From the NCBI RefSeq assembly GCF_964355755.1, contig NC_092676.1, forward strand, positions 29,711,871-29,775,870: 64,000 nt of DNA, read 5' to 3'. Position 1 is the stretch's first letter, and every line of letters begins with the position of its first letter. The position numbers were made by a program, and so were the translations under genes. Source of the DNA: Antedon mediterranea (taxonomy: Eukaryota > Echinodermata > Crinoidea > Comatulida > Antedonidae). This document shows, one piece after another, positions 13,601 through 26,519 of the stretch. Under the pieces are notes generated by a model. That model made no database searches and had not been told where the DNA came from. It saw nothing but the letters and a program-made list of their open reading frames with translations.

Positions 13601-14960
13601 GCGTAAATGCTTCACAGACATTATGATGCGTCTTATAAACATTTAAGATTGAACACGTTTGTGTTGAGCACATCATGTGTACCGTACAATAAAAATGTTG
13701 TACAATACGTTAATTGTTATTATTCGAGTGACACCTCGACAAAGACATAATGTAAGTTGTTAACGTCGCGTATAATACGCACTTTGATTTCAACATGGCG
13801 TCTTCGTGTACAAAATCTACAGTCTTTAATTTGCGTGGAATTTTAATTTGCTTGTCAAAATGACCAAATATGTGGGTGATAGTAGTGTAGGTGTCATAGT
13901 GATTAATACTAATTATATTCCTTAGAATAATAATAGTAATAAGTCGACAAAAAAGTTTAATTTGTATTGTGTAACCTTTTAAAATTTCAAACTCTATTTG
14001 GCAATAATTTCAAAATGAAAATATGGACTGTAACTTTGAATTTCAAGACGTCGTGTTATATTAAGTGAACCAAAATCTTATTTAAAATTACAGTTTTACA
14101 TTCTTAGCCAATAGTGACATTCATCATTTTAGTGCAGTTCTGTCTTTGCAATTGACAGTTATCATACAAATAAGAGAAGATATAGGAAGATGTCTAAACT
14201 GCTTCATTTGATATATTTCATGTAATCTGATCATACAACGAAATAAAATGATGTCATAAGAAACGCGACATAGTTTGTGCCCTAGACCTTACGCACGAAA
14301 TAACTAATATACTGTTATTATCAATACGCCATTGATGTAATAGTATGCGGTACGCGTGCGGTGCGTGCAATAAATACAGTAGTATGCGGTTCACGTGTGG
14401 TGCGTGCAATAATTGACAGACGAACATTATACTTATCAGTTTGTTGACATTTTTATGAAACGTTACGAATGTAAGTTCAGACTTTATGAAAGAAGACTAA
14501 ATGAATAAAGCCAATGATATTACTAATTGGAATATTTAGCAGAGTTAAGACTGTCTCAAGTTTCCATGAATACTCTGCATTTATGTACTGTTTAGAACTT
14601 AATAATAAAAAAAATAGGTCGGGTAGGCATCAGTCGGCTAGTGAAACACATCGGTGTATTTCTTTTAAATCGTATTTATTCACCATGGCTTCCTGCATAA
14701 TTTGACGCGCTTGTGTTAAATGTATTATTGGTCAAAATGAATATATATTCGTTGCTGCGTTAAATTAATGATTGCTGTACGTTATATTGCCATGCTAAGA
14801 CTACTCACCTATTTATAATCGTTTAGTCATTCACATAATCACTTGTTTTTAGTCGTATTATTTATATAAAAAGGTTTTAGCATAGCTAGGCTCAATGATG
14901 TGGTATACAGCTTGTAAAGAACAGGTGCATGAGTGGTGACCTAATGGTGGAAACCTGGCG
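10630..14960. other. Non-coding, one short tandem duplication
   Basis: I see no coding exon. A 42-bp block with AGTATGCGGT.C.CGTG.GGTG is duplicated at about 14335-14410. CG-alternating tracts occur near 12722 (ACGCGCGTGCGCGT). The frame at 11549-11734 has no recognisable motif. Confidence 0.45.
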
Positions 14961-14964
14961 AAAT

Positions 14965-15160
14965 GTTAATGATGAAATATTGATTACATTAATTATGAAA
15001 TATTGATAAAATTAATGACGAAATACTCATAAAATTTATGATGAAATGTTGATAACATTAATGATGAAATAGTGATAACATGAATGATGGCGGTGATATC
15101 GTATCAATTGAGGATGCTGCTCATGGTGATAACATTGATGAAGAAATGGTAATCCCAATG
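14965..15160. repeat. Degenerate ATGATGAAATATTGATAACATTA repeat
   Basis: Five or more imperfect copies of a roughly 23-bp unit (ATGAAATATTGATAACATTA core), decaying rightwards into GATGAT-rich sequence to about 15210. Confidence 0.7.
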
Positions 15161-15770
15161 ATGATGGTGGTGATAACGATATTTTATGACAGAAATAGAT
15201 GATAACGATCTGTATGACGTAGTTGGAGAGATAAATGAACAGACGTTTACCTTCCACAAAAGATTAGAGCATAAAAAAAAAAGGAAATATGTTTGCAAAG
15301 AAAATCTTTTACACTAAAATGATGAAGATTAAGCTATATAAATGGATACTATATAACATTTTGCATTTCTGTTATACAGTAATACTGAATTATGTTGTAA
15401 TTTTTCATTGAAGAACAATATATATTACAGAGAATGAAACGAAAAAGGGAAAACACCACAGTACTAAATTTTAAAAGGAGGCGTGTTTTCATGGAGCGTA
15501 TCTCGAAGAATTGCATTCTTACAGTCTTGAGAAAACTAGGCCTATGGTTATTAGCTTGCTAAAATTGCAACATTTTGCTGAAGGCGTTTTGTAATGTTTC
15601 CTTCAGTGTAACGTTAACGGTAAAATTATGATAACTGATGTGTTAGCATTATGGTAAGATCGATACTTTGTTAGTTACTTAGTTTCAATTGTACACTTTT
15701 CTCTAATAAACGCGTTGTCTGTGTGTGGTATGGAATTTAATGTGTGACACACTCCGATATCGTATTAGTT

Positions 15771-15930
15771 AAGCTTGGTTCCCAGTAGGACGTAACGCAA
15801 GGACGTACACGCAACGCAAACGTGTTGACCAATGACAAGCGACAGTTCGAAGAATCCCTCGCTTGTGATTGGTCAACTCACTTACGTTGCGTTACGTCCT
15901 TGTGTTGCGTCTCTACTGAGAACAAATCAT
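15771..15930. mobile_element. MITE family B, copy 2
   Basis: Starts AAGCTTGGTTCCCAGTAGGA and ends CTCTACTGAGAACAAATCA. The inner inverted pair is TTGACCAATGACAAGCGA and CGCTTGTGATTGGTCAA. Rich in ACGCAACGCAAGGACGT, hence locally high CpG. Confidence 0.85.
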
Positions 15931-15972
15931 TAGTATGGTGCTTCGTGGGGATTCAGATGTTGAACTTCCTAA

Positions 15973-16110
15973 AACTTGGTTCCCATTTTTGATGCAACGC
16001 AAGGACGAAATGACAGCTTGGATGATTTGTCGTGATTGGTCGACTCGCTCACGACGTGCGTTGTGCTGCCTACGTCGTTATGTTGGGTCCAAATGGGAAC
16101 CAAGCTCATA
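15973..16110. mobile_element. MITE family B, copy 3
   Basis: Termini ACTTGGTTCCCATTTTTGAT and CAAATGGGAACCAAGCTC, with CGTGATTGGTCGACTCGC in the centre. It lies 42 bp from copy 2. Confidence 0.8.
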
Positions 16111-16800
16111 TCTCAGCAACTTTCCAATTATATAAAAAAGGGAAAATGCCTTCTAATGTGTTAAAATTGTATTACAATTGGGAATGAGTATGTTTGTTAA
16201 ACAATGAATCCCGTAAGTATACAACAATACATTGATTTACAAATGACGTATACTAATGTCTTTAACCTAGCTAGACACACACATAATAATTTTGTTTTTC
16301 AATTACGGAATACTTAATTCCTTTGGTGCTTATATTTAACATGTGATTGATCAAGCGTGACTATTTATTTTTGTATATTTAGTAGCATCGTGGATTATGA
16401 TCTTAGTAATTTGTTTTTCATTTATCTCAACTCGAAATTAAAGACATCTATTAGCATTATATTGATTACTTTAATCTTGTTATTAAATCCAACTGATTAT
16501 TACGAGAACCAAATTAACTAGTTGCTGTTACAATAATCTGACGCGTCTCTTTACAATAATAAATTACCCATAATCCTACGCGAATCTTACCATATTTGTC
16601 ACATCTCGGTCAGTGACGTCATCACAAAAAGACGCGCGCGTTTAACTGCTGTTCTCTTTTTCCTTAATACAAATATTCATAAATACAGAAGCGTAGGTGG
16701 CAATGAATGTAATATAGCTCATTATAAATAATGCATGAAGCGTAAGGGCTGCGATAGGATTTAACGTTATGTCAATGTTTCCCTAACGCATGTTTCCCTA

Positions 16801-17160
16801 AAGCTTAGTTCCCACTTAAGCTCTGTCTACACTATCAAACTTTATATGACAACAAAATGTGATGTGCCTACATATGGATACGATGACGCATATCACTACC
16901 ATATTTGGGCATACCACTGCCATCATTAGAAGTAACGCCAGAGATGATCCATCGCGTCGTGATCGGTCACACATTACTTGTGGTGTGCTTCTAAAGCTCT
17001 GTCTACACAATCCAACTTCATGTGACAAAATGTGATATCACTACCACATTTTGTCATATCACTACCACATTTGGGCACATCACACTTTTTTTGTCAAACT
17101 AATTTGATAGTGTAGATAGCTTAGCTTTACGTCCTTGCGTCCAAGTGGGAACCGAGTTTA
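16801..17160. mobile_element. Composite: family B MITE holding two family A MITE pieces
   Basis: Outer termini are AAGCTTAGTTCCCACTT and CCAAGTGGGAACCGAGTTTA (family B). Inside are a right-truncated family A copy (16819-16922) and a second, complete family A copy (16995-17121) starting AGCTCTGTCTACACAATCC. Between them is a remnant with CGTGATCGGTCACACATTAC. The nesting shows A inserted after B. Confidence 0.8.
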
Positions 17161-17516
17161 ACACGATTGTGATGATACGTAAAAGCTGTGGTTCTTAGTG
17201 GAAATGAACTCGTAGCGAAGGTACTGTACTTAATTGATAATCGTGAGCTGAATTTGTTTTTATTTTAAATCAAAATCTACGTACATTATTTAAATAACGA
17301 TTTATATATAGTGATATTATCCTAACATTAAACAAAACCTACACAAACCATATGAATAACATAAATGTTTAATGTAGTATTCATAACATAGCCTCGTATA
17401 AAATCCATACAATGTATAAAAAGCTGTATTGAGAGAATTTCCGATTCCTACTACATTAATCGATTGAAACGATGCAATTACATTATATGAAAGTCAAGAG
17501 AGATTATAACCTGTTC

Positions 17517-17730
17517 TATTATACAGATATTGACTGCTTAGAGGTTAAATATAAGATTTGACATCCCCGAGGGAATGATATTAAGTTCGAGGGAATATAT
17601 ATTTCCCGAAGCGCCAGCTGAGGGAAATATATATTCCCCGAGAACTTAATATCATTCCCGAGGGGATGTCAAATCTTATATTTAACCGATATAAAAGGCA
17701 ATATCTGTTATATTATATAGCCAAGAACAA
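17517..17730. repeat. Long near-perfect palindrome
   Basis: The inner arms run 17543-17608 and 17623-17688, about 65 bp each, nearly perfect, with a 14-bp centre (around GAAGCGCCAGCTGA). The arms start GGTTAAATATAAGATTTGAC. Weaker pairing continues outward (CAGATATTG against CAATATCTG). Probably a short palindromic DNA element that could extrude as a cruciform. No coding capacity. Confidence 0.9.
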
Positions 17731-18162
17731 GTCTGCTGGGTTGGGTGAAGCTAGGCTAGCTAGGCCTCCTTATAGTATTTGTATTGTATTTAAAACAAGC
17801 CTGCCTAGACACCTTACCTTGCGAAGAATAATATACAGATAATTACTAATTAATGATTCCTTGGCAATAAAATATTCACTTAGGCCTAGGTCGTTTAAAT
17901 TAACAGAAGAATTTCCATCAATAAGCCTATTAATAATAATATTATAATCAGGTAGGCCGAATAAACAATTCGTCGTCTTCTCGATCTTCGAGGAGCCGAA
18001 TCACCGGATGTTCAGCGCGTACTAGTTACTAGGTTACTACCGTGAGTTTTGACCAATCATAAACGGTGTTTCATCACATTTAGGGTGGACTTATAACAAA
18101 TGAGGGCGCTATGTATGCATAGCTTAAATAGTTTAGAAGATTAATTTCTTCAAGCAAATTCC

Positions 18163-18290
18163 GTGGCCCAGCGGATGAAACGTCGTCTTGCGATGGAGTG
18201 ACAATTCCACCCGAGTTCAAGATCGAGTAGATGACTTTTGTTTATTTATCGGCAAACTCGAGTGTTGCACACGAAAATTACACAGTCAAT
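18163..18290 (+). mobile_element. tRNA-derived SINE head (possible)
   Basis: GTGGCCCAGCGGATGA matches an A-box and GAGTTCAAGATCG, 35-45 bp downstream, a B-box, at normal tRNA spacing, but the stems do not form a clean tRNA. The following sequence has a 53-bp near-duplicate (AAAATTACA.AGTCAATATC at about 18275 and 18350). Confidence 0.45.
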
Positions 18291-18499
18291 ATCATCGTAC
18301 TCGAGAATTTATATGATTAATGACAGGGGACACGATTATTACGCGAAAATTACAAAGTCAATATCATCGTTCTCGAGGATATATACGATTTACGATCCTC
18401 GCAGCGGTAGTCATGTGATGCAGTTTCAACCAATCACGTTCACGTATTTACATAGGCTATGTAATATAATGCTATATGTCATTTGAGGCTTTTGTGAAA

Positions 18500-20870
18500 A
18501 GATATTTCGTCTGTCAAAAGGGAAAGGCAAGTTTGCAATAAGACTTTTTTTAATATTTCGTCACGCGGTTTGGTAGAAGAGTGCGCCCTCTCTATCGTCA
18601 CACAAAAATTCGTTGCGTTAAAAAAACTGTTCATGAGTTAAGTGATGTAGATTATTTTCATGTAATACTAGTCTAATAATAATACATGGTAATATTATGA
18701 TAGTTTCATTATTATTCATTCACGTGATATAAGCATTTAAAATGAAATCAAATTGTGTGAATGGATAGGGTGACCGAAATGAGGATAAACTGCAACTTAA
18801 ACTATCATTTACTCCTTCAATTAACGAAGTCGTATTACTCAGTTAGTTTTCTCAAATCTTTTATTGATTATATATACATCACTGTTATTACGAGCCAACT
18901 AACACCATACACATACACCTCACTCACAAGCTATTAATGTATTTCTATTTCCGAGTAGTTTCCAATACACATAAACTTGTTTTAATATAAATTTGAAATC
19001 AATAACAAATTTAGATTTTCCGAGACATGAATACATTAGTTGAAACTTAAAGAATGTTTTATGAATAAGTTAACATTGACATGTTGTGTTCACTAACGCA
19101 TAAATGATGCATTGGGGCATTTTGACAGAAATATTGGGCTTCTAGGCCGCGCCACTGTTACGTGAATTTAACCATGGAGGAATTACACTACAGAGGCGTT
19201 GAATCAGTACTTTGCTACACTCTGTATAGACTTGTATTGTATTGTATTGCCCCAATTGTGAGCTTAAGTATTATATGTGTGAAACGCCATATATGCCAAA
19301 ATGTTTATCTTTATACTAATTTCGGTTAAAAAACCTAGACTACAATCGGTAGTAAGTTGGGCGAGGAAGTACGTCACCACGTGACGTGAATGTTCATAAT
19401 AAATAATAATTCCAATAGTATGATCATTGAGTCTTTATAGTATTTTAACATACACGTATTAAGGGAGATTCCTAGAAATACACTAGAAGGTAAAACATGC
19501 TTTAAAATAAAACTAAAGGATGGAAAAATGAAATTTGATATACAGTAAAAAACTAAATTGTAAAATGAAAATGAATTTAGTTAGGCACTAAATGTGTATC
19601 GAGTACTGTAACTTCCCATCCAAAGAGAGACACTCAATTAATCAACTTATAAAACACAATAAGAGTGTGTTTACAATTTACGAGGCAAAATCTAAAATTT
19701 ATGATTTAATCCTACTTTCAGATTTAGTAATATTTTTAGCTGACAATCTTTATAACCACCACCTTGCTTGTTTGTGTTACTAAGTAATGTGACGTCATTG
19801 ACAACATTATGACGACAGGTACACGTGATCAAACGCTGTTAATAGAATATGATTTCAAGCATGGTGTTAAAATTATGATTGTAAATGTTCGCATTTTGTT
19901 TGTCAGTAAAGCGTAGCGGATAGGCTATATCATATGTTAAAGGTAAATTTAAATGAATGAGTATTTGTAATGTTTTACAAATCTGTGTAAAATCTGGAAT
20001 AATTTAGCAGTTGCCTGAAATTTAATAGGTGGTGATTTCCTATAACTTATACCTTTATATAAAGTTTTCAGATTATTATGTCCCCTTTGGTAATTGGCAA
20101 CAACTTTCGTCAAGAATACCTTATTCGTTTGTATTCGTATTTAATTTGGTGTTATTTCAAATGATGTTTTTGAAAATAATGAAAATAAAATGCTTGATGT
20201 AACTATTGGTATGTCATCATCTCGCGTCTGAACTGAACCTTATACACCCTTCCATTTCCTATAATTCGCGTTCAGACGATGTGTTATCTTGCTATACTAT
20301 GATGAGGGCTTATGAATTATGTACATGTGCAGAGGTTAAATCATTAATTTACCAAAACAGCTGCTGGGGATAATTAAGCAGATACTTCACCTAATAATCA
20401 CAGTAGGTAATACACTAATTGTTACACATTTGTTAACATCAATTTTAGACTAGCAACGTTTCAGGTCCACGGTGTGGTGGGTTGCAGGCTAGCGCGTATT
20501 CAATGACGTTCCGCTAGCGCGTATTCAATGACATTGCCATAGTTTAAAACGCGTCGCGGTTTATTAATGGCGACGGAAATGATCGATGTGTTGACATTTT
20601 ATTTCTCGTTTTCGTTCCAATGAAACGATTATTTGTTGACGTAAAGTGAACGCTATAAATACTAATTGCGTTGAACATCTTATAATGAACTTTACTTAAT
20701 AGTTTATTCATCGATAAAACTTGTAAATAACAATGTGTCCGAGTGAAAAAAGAAATTAAATGAATCTGACAGAATAAATCTGACATAATATATAAAGGGT
20801 GATTTCATTTCTGTATTTTCAAGGTGGGGTTCATTCTACTGTAGTTTAGTATACAAGATGTAAGAAAGTG
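18500..20870. other. Non-coding
   Basis: No exon or RNA gene seen. A 28-bp duplication (GCTAGCGCGTATTCAATGAC) is at 20487-20535. A hairpin-like pair CGCGTCTGAAC / GTTCAGACG is at 20223-20280. Confidence 0.45.
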
Positions 20871-20876
20871 TTGAAG

Positions 20877-22011
20877 AATGCATATGGCCCATAGAACCAC
20901 TAGAATGCATATGGCCCATAGAACCACTAGAATGCATATGGACCATAGAACCACTAGAATGCATGGACCATAGAACCACTAGAATGCATGGACCATAGAA
21001 CCACTAGAATGCACGGACCATAGAACCACTAGAATGCACGGACCATAGAACCACTAGAATGCACGGACCATAGAACCACTAGAATGCACGGACCATAGAA
21101 CCACTAGAATGCACGGACCATAGAACCACTAGAATGCACGGACCATAGAACCACTAGAATGCACGGACCATAGAACCACTAGAATGCACAGACCATAGAA
21201 CCACTAGAATGCATGGACCATAGAACCACTAGAATGCACGGACCATAGAACCACTAGAATGCACGGACCATAGAACCACTAGAATGCACGGACCATAGAA
21301 CCACTAGAATGCACGGACCATAGAACCACTAGAATGCACGGACCATAGAACCACTAGAATGCACGGACCATAGAACCACTAGAATGCATGGACCATAGAA
21401 CCACTAGAATGCATGGACCATAGAACCACTAGAATGCATGGACCATAGAACCACTAGAATGCATGGACCATAGAACCACTAGAATGCATGGACCATAGAA
21501 CCACTAGAATGCATGGACCATAGAACCACTAGAATGCACGGACCATAGAACCACTAGAATGCACGGACCATAGAACCACCAGAATGCACGGACCATAGAA
21601 CCACCAGAATGCATGACCATAGAACCACTAGAATGCACGGACCATAGAACCACTAGAATGCACGGACCATAGAACCACTAGAATGCACGGACCATAGAAC
21701 CACTAGAATGCACGGACCATAGAACCACTAGAATGCACGGACCATAGAACCACTAGAATGCATGGACCATAGTACCACTAGAATGCATGGACCATAGTAC
21801 CACTAGAATGCATGGACCATAGTACCACTAGAATGCATGGACCATAGAACCACTAGAATGCACGGACCATAGAACCACTAGAATGCACGGACCATAGAAC
21901 CACTAGAATGCATGGACCATAGAACCACTAGAATGCACGGACCATAGAACCACTAGAATGCATATGGACCATAGAACCACTAGAATGCATATGGACCATA
22001 GAACCACTTAA
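20877..22011 (+). repeat. 25/27-bp minisatellite, about 45 units
   Basis: Core unit of 25 bp built on GAATGCACGGACCATAGAAC plus CACTA, with CACGG/CATGG alternatives. The first three or so units and the last two are 27-bp versions carrying CATATGG. Sub-blocks share private variants (three consecutive units with TAGTACCACT at 21773-21840; two with CACCAGAAT near 21590). One unit has lost a base near 21612. Confidence 0.97.
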
Positions 22012-23190
22012 AGGATCCACGTGGAAAGAAGTTGGCGACACGCGCCTAACAACGATCTAATGACATTCGCCCGATACGGATGGAATGTTGAAATGTTAAC
22101 ATAATACATGTTGTTAAACATGATAACATATACCTTTTAACAATATACAGTACTCCGAATGCAAAATGTTTACTGAGCAAGATTCAATTAGCAAGCAGTA
22201 TACATACTTAAAACAACGTTAATAAGTTAGGTTGATATAAGAGGTCATGTCAATGACGGAACTCAGAGGTCGCTTTTGGCGCTGTTTGTTCATCTGCTGC
22301 TCCCCACTGCACTGATAAACTATGATATCATATACCCTATATCTGACATACATGACGCTAAAACGTAACCTAAATCAACTCTAAGGAGCAGTTTTATGTT
22401 GAGTGATACCAACTTTAGTTATAATTACTTGGTTTGTGATCTTGTTCTTAAAATACAAACTAGTACATTGTTTAAGCACGTGTCGCTATATTTACGTTTT
22501 GAATCTTATCTGATCAAGGTAATCTCCGACGACGATCTAGCATAAATGAAATTTATACTTTTATATTATCGATGTATTGGATTGTGTTGCATAATAACGA
22601 ATACACGACCGATTGTATTTGAAGAAATCTTTACCGAGTCAATTTTTTAGGCCTACAATTTTAAACACCAAAACGAGACACATATCTTAAGTACGTTTTT
22701 TAAAATTCGTAAATTATGTTGAATATACGTGCACCGTGACTGTTACATTGTAATCATATTCTGAAACCAATTATGTGTATTGCGTGTGTATATATATAAA
22801 AAATAATCCATTTCGTATATTGAATGCCACTTAAAACGAAATTGTACATTTTATGAAAACGTGTATTATGTGCAAAGTAAAAGCACTTGAAAGCTATTAA
22901 GAAACAATCTCTTGTAGTAGCTACGGACTACTGAAGTTATAGCAGCAATATATAATATTAAAACACACTGACACTAACATCAAAATATTTTAAGACTTTT
23001 CTGCGTTGGAGTATTTGTGTCATGAAAACTGAATACAAAACGGTTATTAGGTTGTTTCATTTAATTAGAAATAAGGATTATTATCTAAATATATGATTTA
23101 CAACCCACAAAATTGAAACGTTATCATTATTTGCCGTTGCCTTCACTAAAGTCCGTACGTGGACGCAACGCATTGATGTATAAACGCAGT
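22012..23190. other. Non-coding
   Basis: AT-rich sequence with no feature I can support. Confidence 0.45.
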
Positions 23191-23195
23191 TAGTT

Positions 23196-23305
23196 AAGCT
23201 TGGTTCCCACTAGGACGCAACGCAAGGACGTAAGCGCAACACAAGAGAGTAGGCCAATCACAAGCGAAAAATCGGATAATTTATCGGTTGTGATTGGTTA
23301 AATTG
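23196..23305. mobile_element. MITE family B, copy (right end lost)
   Basis: Starts AAGCTTGGTTCCCACTAGGA and includes GGCCAATCACAAGCG and GTTGTGATTGGTTAAATT, but stops short of the usual right terminus where the sequence changes to TACAGCGCGGAGCGAACGG. Confidence 0.75.
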
Positions 23306-23429
23306 CTTACATATTTCTTATGTACATACAGCGCGGAGCGAACGGACGGGCGGTTTCCGCTCGGAATAGATACAGATTCGACGTGGGACAAGCTACGCGG
23401 TTTCCGCTTACCGTTACCGCTTGCCTGTG

Positions 23430-23618
23430 TAAAGGGTCTTTCACACCTGTTCCGGCACGGTTCCGGTCCGGCGAATCGAACATCAATGTTTCGTTTTCAC
23501 GCGGCTATGCGCCAATCGATATGTGCGTAGCCGCGTGAAAACGAAACATTGGCGTTCGATTGGATTTTCCGGCGCCGGACCGGAACCGTGCCGGAACAGG
23601 TGTGAAAGACCCTTTAAT
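23430..23618. mobile_element. Palindromic MITE family C, full copy
   Basis: Arms begin AAGGGTCTTTCACACCTGTT and end AACAGGTGTGAAAGACCCTT, with GGCACGGTTCCGGTCCGGCG pairing with its complement. The centre holds ATGTTTCGTTTTCACGCGGC against GCCGCGTGAAAACGAAACAT. Much more GC-rich than its surroundings. The open frames crossing it are palindrome artefacts. Confidence 0.88.
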
Positions 23619-25452
23619 TGGCCTTTACCATAACAACGTCTTAACACTACAACAGCGCGTGAACGCAATGCTACACTAATTGACTTTTTACAAAACATTA
23701 ACATTCGCCAGAAGTTGAGAGATGTTAAGACAACATTTAACCAATGGATGTCACAAAGGAAGGAATGCAGACAAACTAACATTTGTGTCTTTGAATTATT
23801 TCACTGTCAAGAGTATACTTTTATGCTTTGGAGATAAATTATTAGACACATTACAAAATATTATAATAAATATTCCTGCTTAAAATATGTGACACTGATC
23901 GCTTAAAATTCTAACTTGACAGCGGAAGATCAGAGTATGTGCCAAGCAGTAAATTACCGTCACAATATAATGGATAAACAACCAATAAAAAGGATTTTGA
24001 ATAAAAAATCTCATAATTCGCATATGGTCAATATTTATTTGACTGGACACACATCAAATGACCCCGATTGATGGCTTGTAATTTGAAGTGCGTGCAAATA
24101 CTGATAATAAATTGATTGATCGATAGGTGTTTGGTATTTATTTCAGTTTTCTGAAAAGTTAACTTTTGGCCATGAAAAACCACCATAAGTTTTTTCATTC
24201 TTTTTTCATTTTTTTTTTGGTGATAATTGAAGATTTTTTGACAAAATATTCAACTATATATATTTATTATACTGAAAATAACTATCTTTATCGTAGAGAA
24301 TAATTTGATAATAGTTGATGGTTTTACCAGAACATTGAACAAATTAGTTAGTAAAACAACGTATTTGAACTGTAACATTATTTAAATAACGTTATCACAT
24401 ATGGCAGCATTCGATTATTCTAAAAACCATTTTATAGTTATTTCATTAGCATGAACTCTGTTAGATGAATTTGAATACATTATGTTTTATGTTCTCGTTA
24501 AGTACGATGCAGAATCCACCAAGAATATTATAACTCGATTGAAAATATCAAAGTTTTAATTCATATAATGCTATGCCTTGTAACTTTAGAATATCGAAGT
24601 TGATATCATATTTAGTGTGGCATTTAAGTGTAAAACGAATACCGTCTAAGGATATACTTTATAATAACTTGTTTATTCTTCAAATTATGAGTTCACAAAA
24701 TCTGTATAATATGGCACATTTAAATTATGTCAGCTGTAGTTTTGAATAAATAAAAACATTAAAAATGATGAATATTATTTAGTAACAAACAAAAGTAGTT
24801 TTTATTCAAGCCAAAGTCATGAAACCGGGCGACTCACTCCCGACATAAAATTAATCAGAGCAAAGTTATGTATGGAGGGCAATAGGTGCATTTACAAATT
24901 ACAAAGTATATATTACTATGGATGATATATCTTCTGGAAACGAAGATTAGATGTCATCAAGTAATTTGTTAAAGCTTTGCTGTTTAATGTTAGCTAAAAT
25001 ACATGACTAGTAACACCACACATATTATTGATGACATGGGCGTCCAACCGATAATGAAAATAGTGACGTCTGTGAGATATCACGTTTGTTCCAACTTAGT
25101 ACATTAGTAGCATACATTATTACATTAAACATACATGTGAAAATGTTGCTTAAAAATGTAACGGCAGTATTTCAGTTTAACTTGACTTTGCAAAATTCTA
25201 ACAATTATTTTTGATAAACAGCAAACAGCTGTTGATTTTTGACAGAATTAAACAGCATTGCTTTTATTTTATTCAAATTATGACTATTTACGGAATTCCA
25301 AACGTTGAATCAATATTTATTCACGCAATATTGCAAGATAATATTATCGTGTATTGAAATTTTAGCATAGATTGTACAGAATTAATTAACAGAAGTTATT
25401 TTTATCGTAACTAATGCGTTGACCTTGAAATTTGAATTCCAGGTACTGTATA

Positions 25453-25594
25453 CGGTTTATCGCAAATAGCGCGCGCGACGCGCATGATGGGAACGGTTTT
25501 AGGAGCAAACGTCACGACGCGTACGTACGTGATTTGTTGTTTGTACGTACGCGTCGTGACGTTTGCTCCTTAACCTTTCCATTTGCGATAAACC
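25453..25594. mobile_element. Hairpin MITE with 28-bp perfect inner stem
   Basis: The outer pair is GGTTTATCGCAAAT / ATTTGCGATAAACC. The inner perfect stem AGGAGCAAACGTCACGACGC..TACGTAC pairs across a 14-base loop (GTGATTTGTTGTTT). CpG-dense within AT-rich DNA. Confidence 0.85.
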
Positions 25595-26239
25595 TTATAC
25601 TTTATAGGCAAAGAAAATATCACATCCTAGATGTTAGACTTTTTATTCTGATTCTTTCCATTCTTATTCTTTATTGCCAAAAACATAACAAAACCTCCAC
25701 AAAGTATAAGAGTCAGGAAACAACGGGTAACTATGGCAAAGAGTCAGTGTTCCCATCTTACCGAGTAGCACATTAAAATACAAATAATGTTTCAATAAAA
25801 CTGTATCTAAAAATATCAACAATAAAAAATCTAAAAATCAATCATAAAACCTTCATTTCCTTCCCTGATAAAACACAACAGCTTACAGCACCCAGGGAAC
25901 AACAATGAATAAACACTTTTTTTTTAAATTAAGCTGTTTAAACACAAAGTCAAAGAATATTTTAAGAATGTTTTATAATGTTTCTTTTTGTTTCTCTCTT
26001 ATGAAATTGCGTTTACTTTTTTGTTTAAATAACTTTTTAAAGATGTCAATTTGTCTCAGTTAAATGTACATAAGGACTTAGATGGAAATAAGTTACACTG
26101 AAAATGTGAAACTTTATCTAATTATCCTTGGTTCATTTTGTTCTGTTTCCTTTGTTTGACACCTTCTGTTTTTTAGTACTTTTCTGGTGTTGTCTTTTGA
26201 ATTTGATGTACTGTTTTTCGTCTATTTTATAATGTATGT

Positions 26240-26277
26240 TATGTATGAACCAAATAAATTCAATCAAAAAAAAAAAA
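26240..26277 (+). mobile_element. Retroposon 3' tail with poly-A
   Basis: ACCAAATAAATTCAATC followed by a run of about 15 A and then a repeat of TTCAATC. The AATAAA plus A-tail form suggests the 3' end of a LINE- or SINE-type insertion or a processed copy. The upstream body is not recognised. Confidence 0.4.
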
Positions 26278-26519
26278 AAATTCAATCAATCAAACAAATG
26301 TTTTCGGCTAATGAAATAACTATAAAATGGTTTTTAGAATAATCGAATGCTGCCATATGTAATAACGTTATTTAAATAATGTTACAGTTCAAATACGTTG
26401 TTTTACTAACTAATTTGTTCAAGGTTCTGATAAAACCATCAATTATTATCAAATTATTCTCTACAATACAGATAGTCATTTTCATTTTGTCAAAACATCT
26501 TCATTTGTAAAAAAAAAAA

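Larger units (their letters stand above)
24226..26510. mobile_element. Foldback of about 2.3 kb with 200-bp inverted arms
   Basis: The left arm, 24226-24449, contains TGGCAGCATTCGATTATTCT and TAGTAAAACAACGTATTTGA. The right arm, 26307-26510, is its reverse complement with few differences. The left arm has an extra ATATATTTATTATACTG stretch. The loop contains a hairpin element (25453-25594) and a sequence ending in a poly-A tail (26245-26277). No transposase seen. Confidence 0.8.

Noticed and set aside
20877-22011. CRISPR-like array
   Set aside because: Units are contiguous with no unique spacers; this is a minisatellite in animal DNA.
23294-23782. Overlapping open frames on both strands near 23.3-23.8 kb
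   Set aside because: Caused by the GC-rich palindrome of family C, which suppresses stop codons; no protein motif.
25432-25776. 114-residue open frame
   Set aside because: Runs through a perfect hairpin element and AT-rich tail; no domain or splice evidence.
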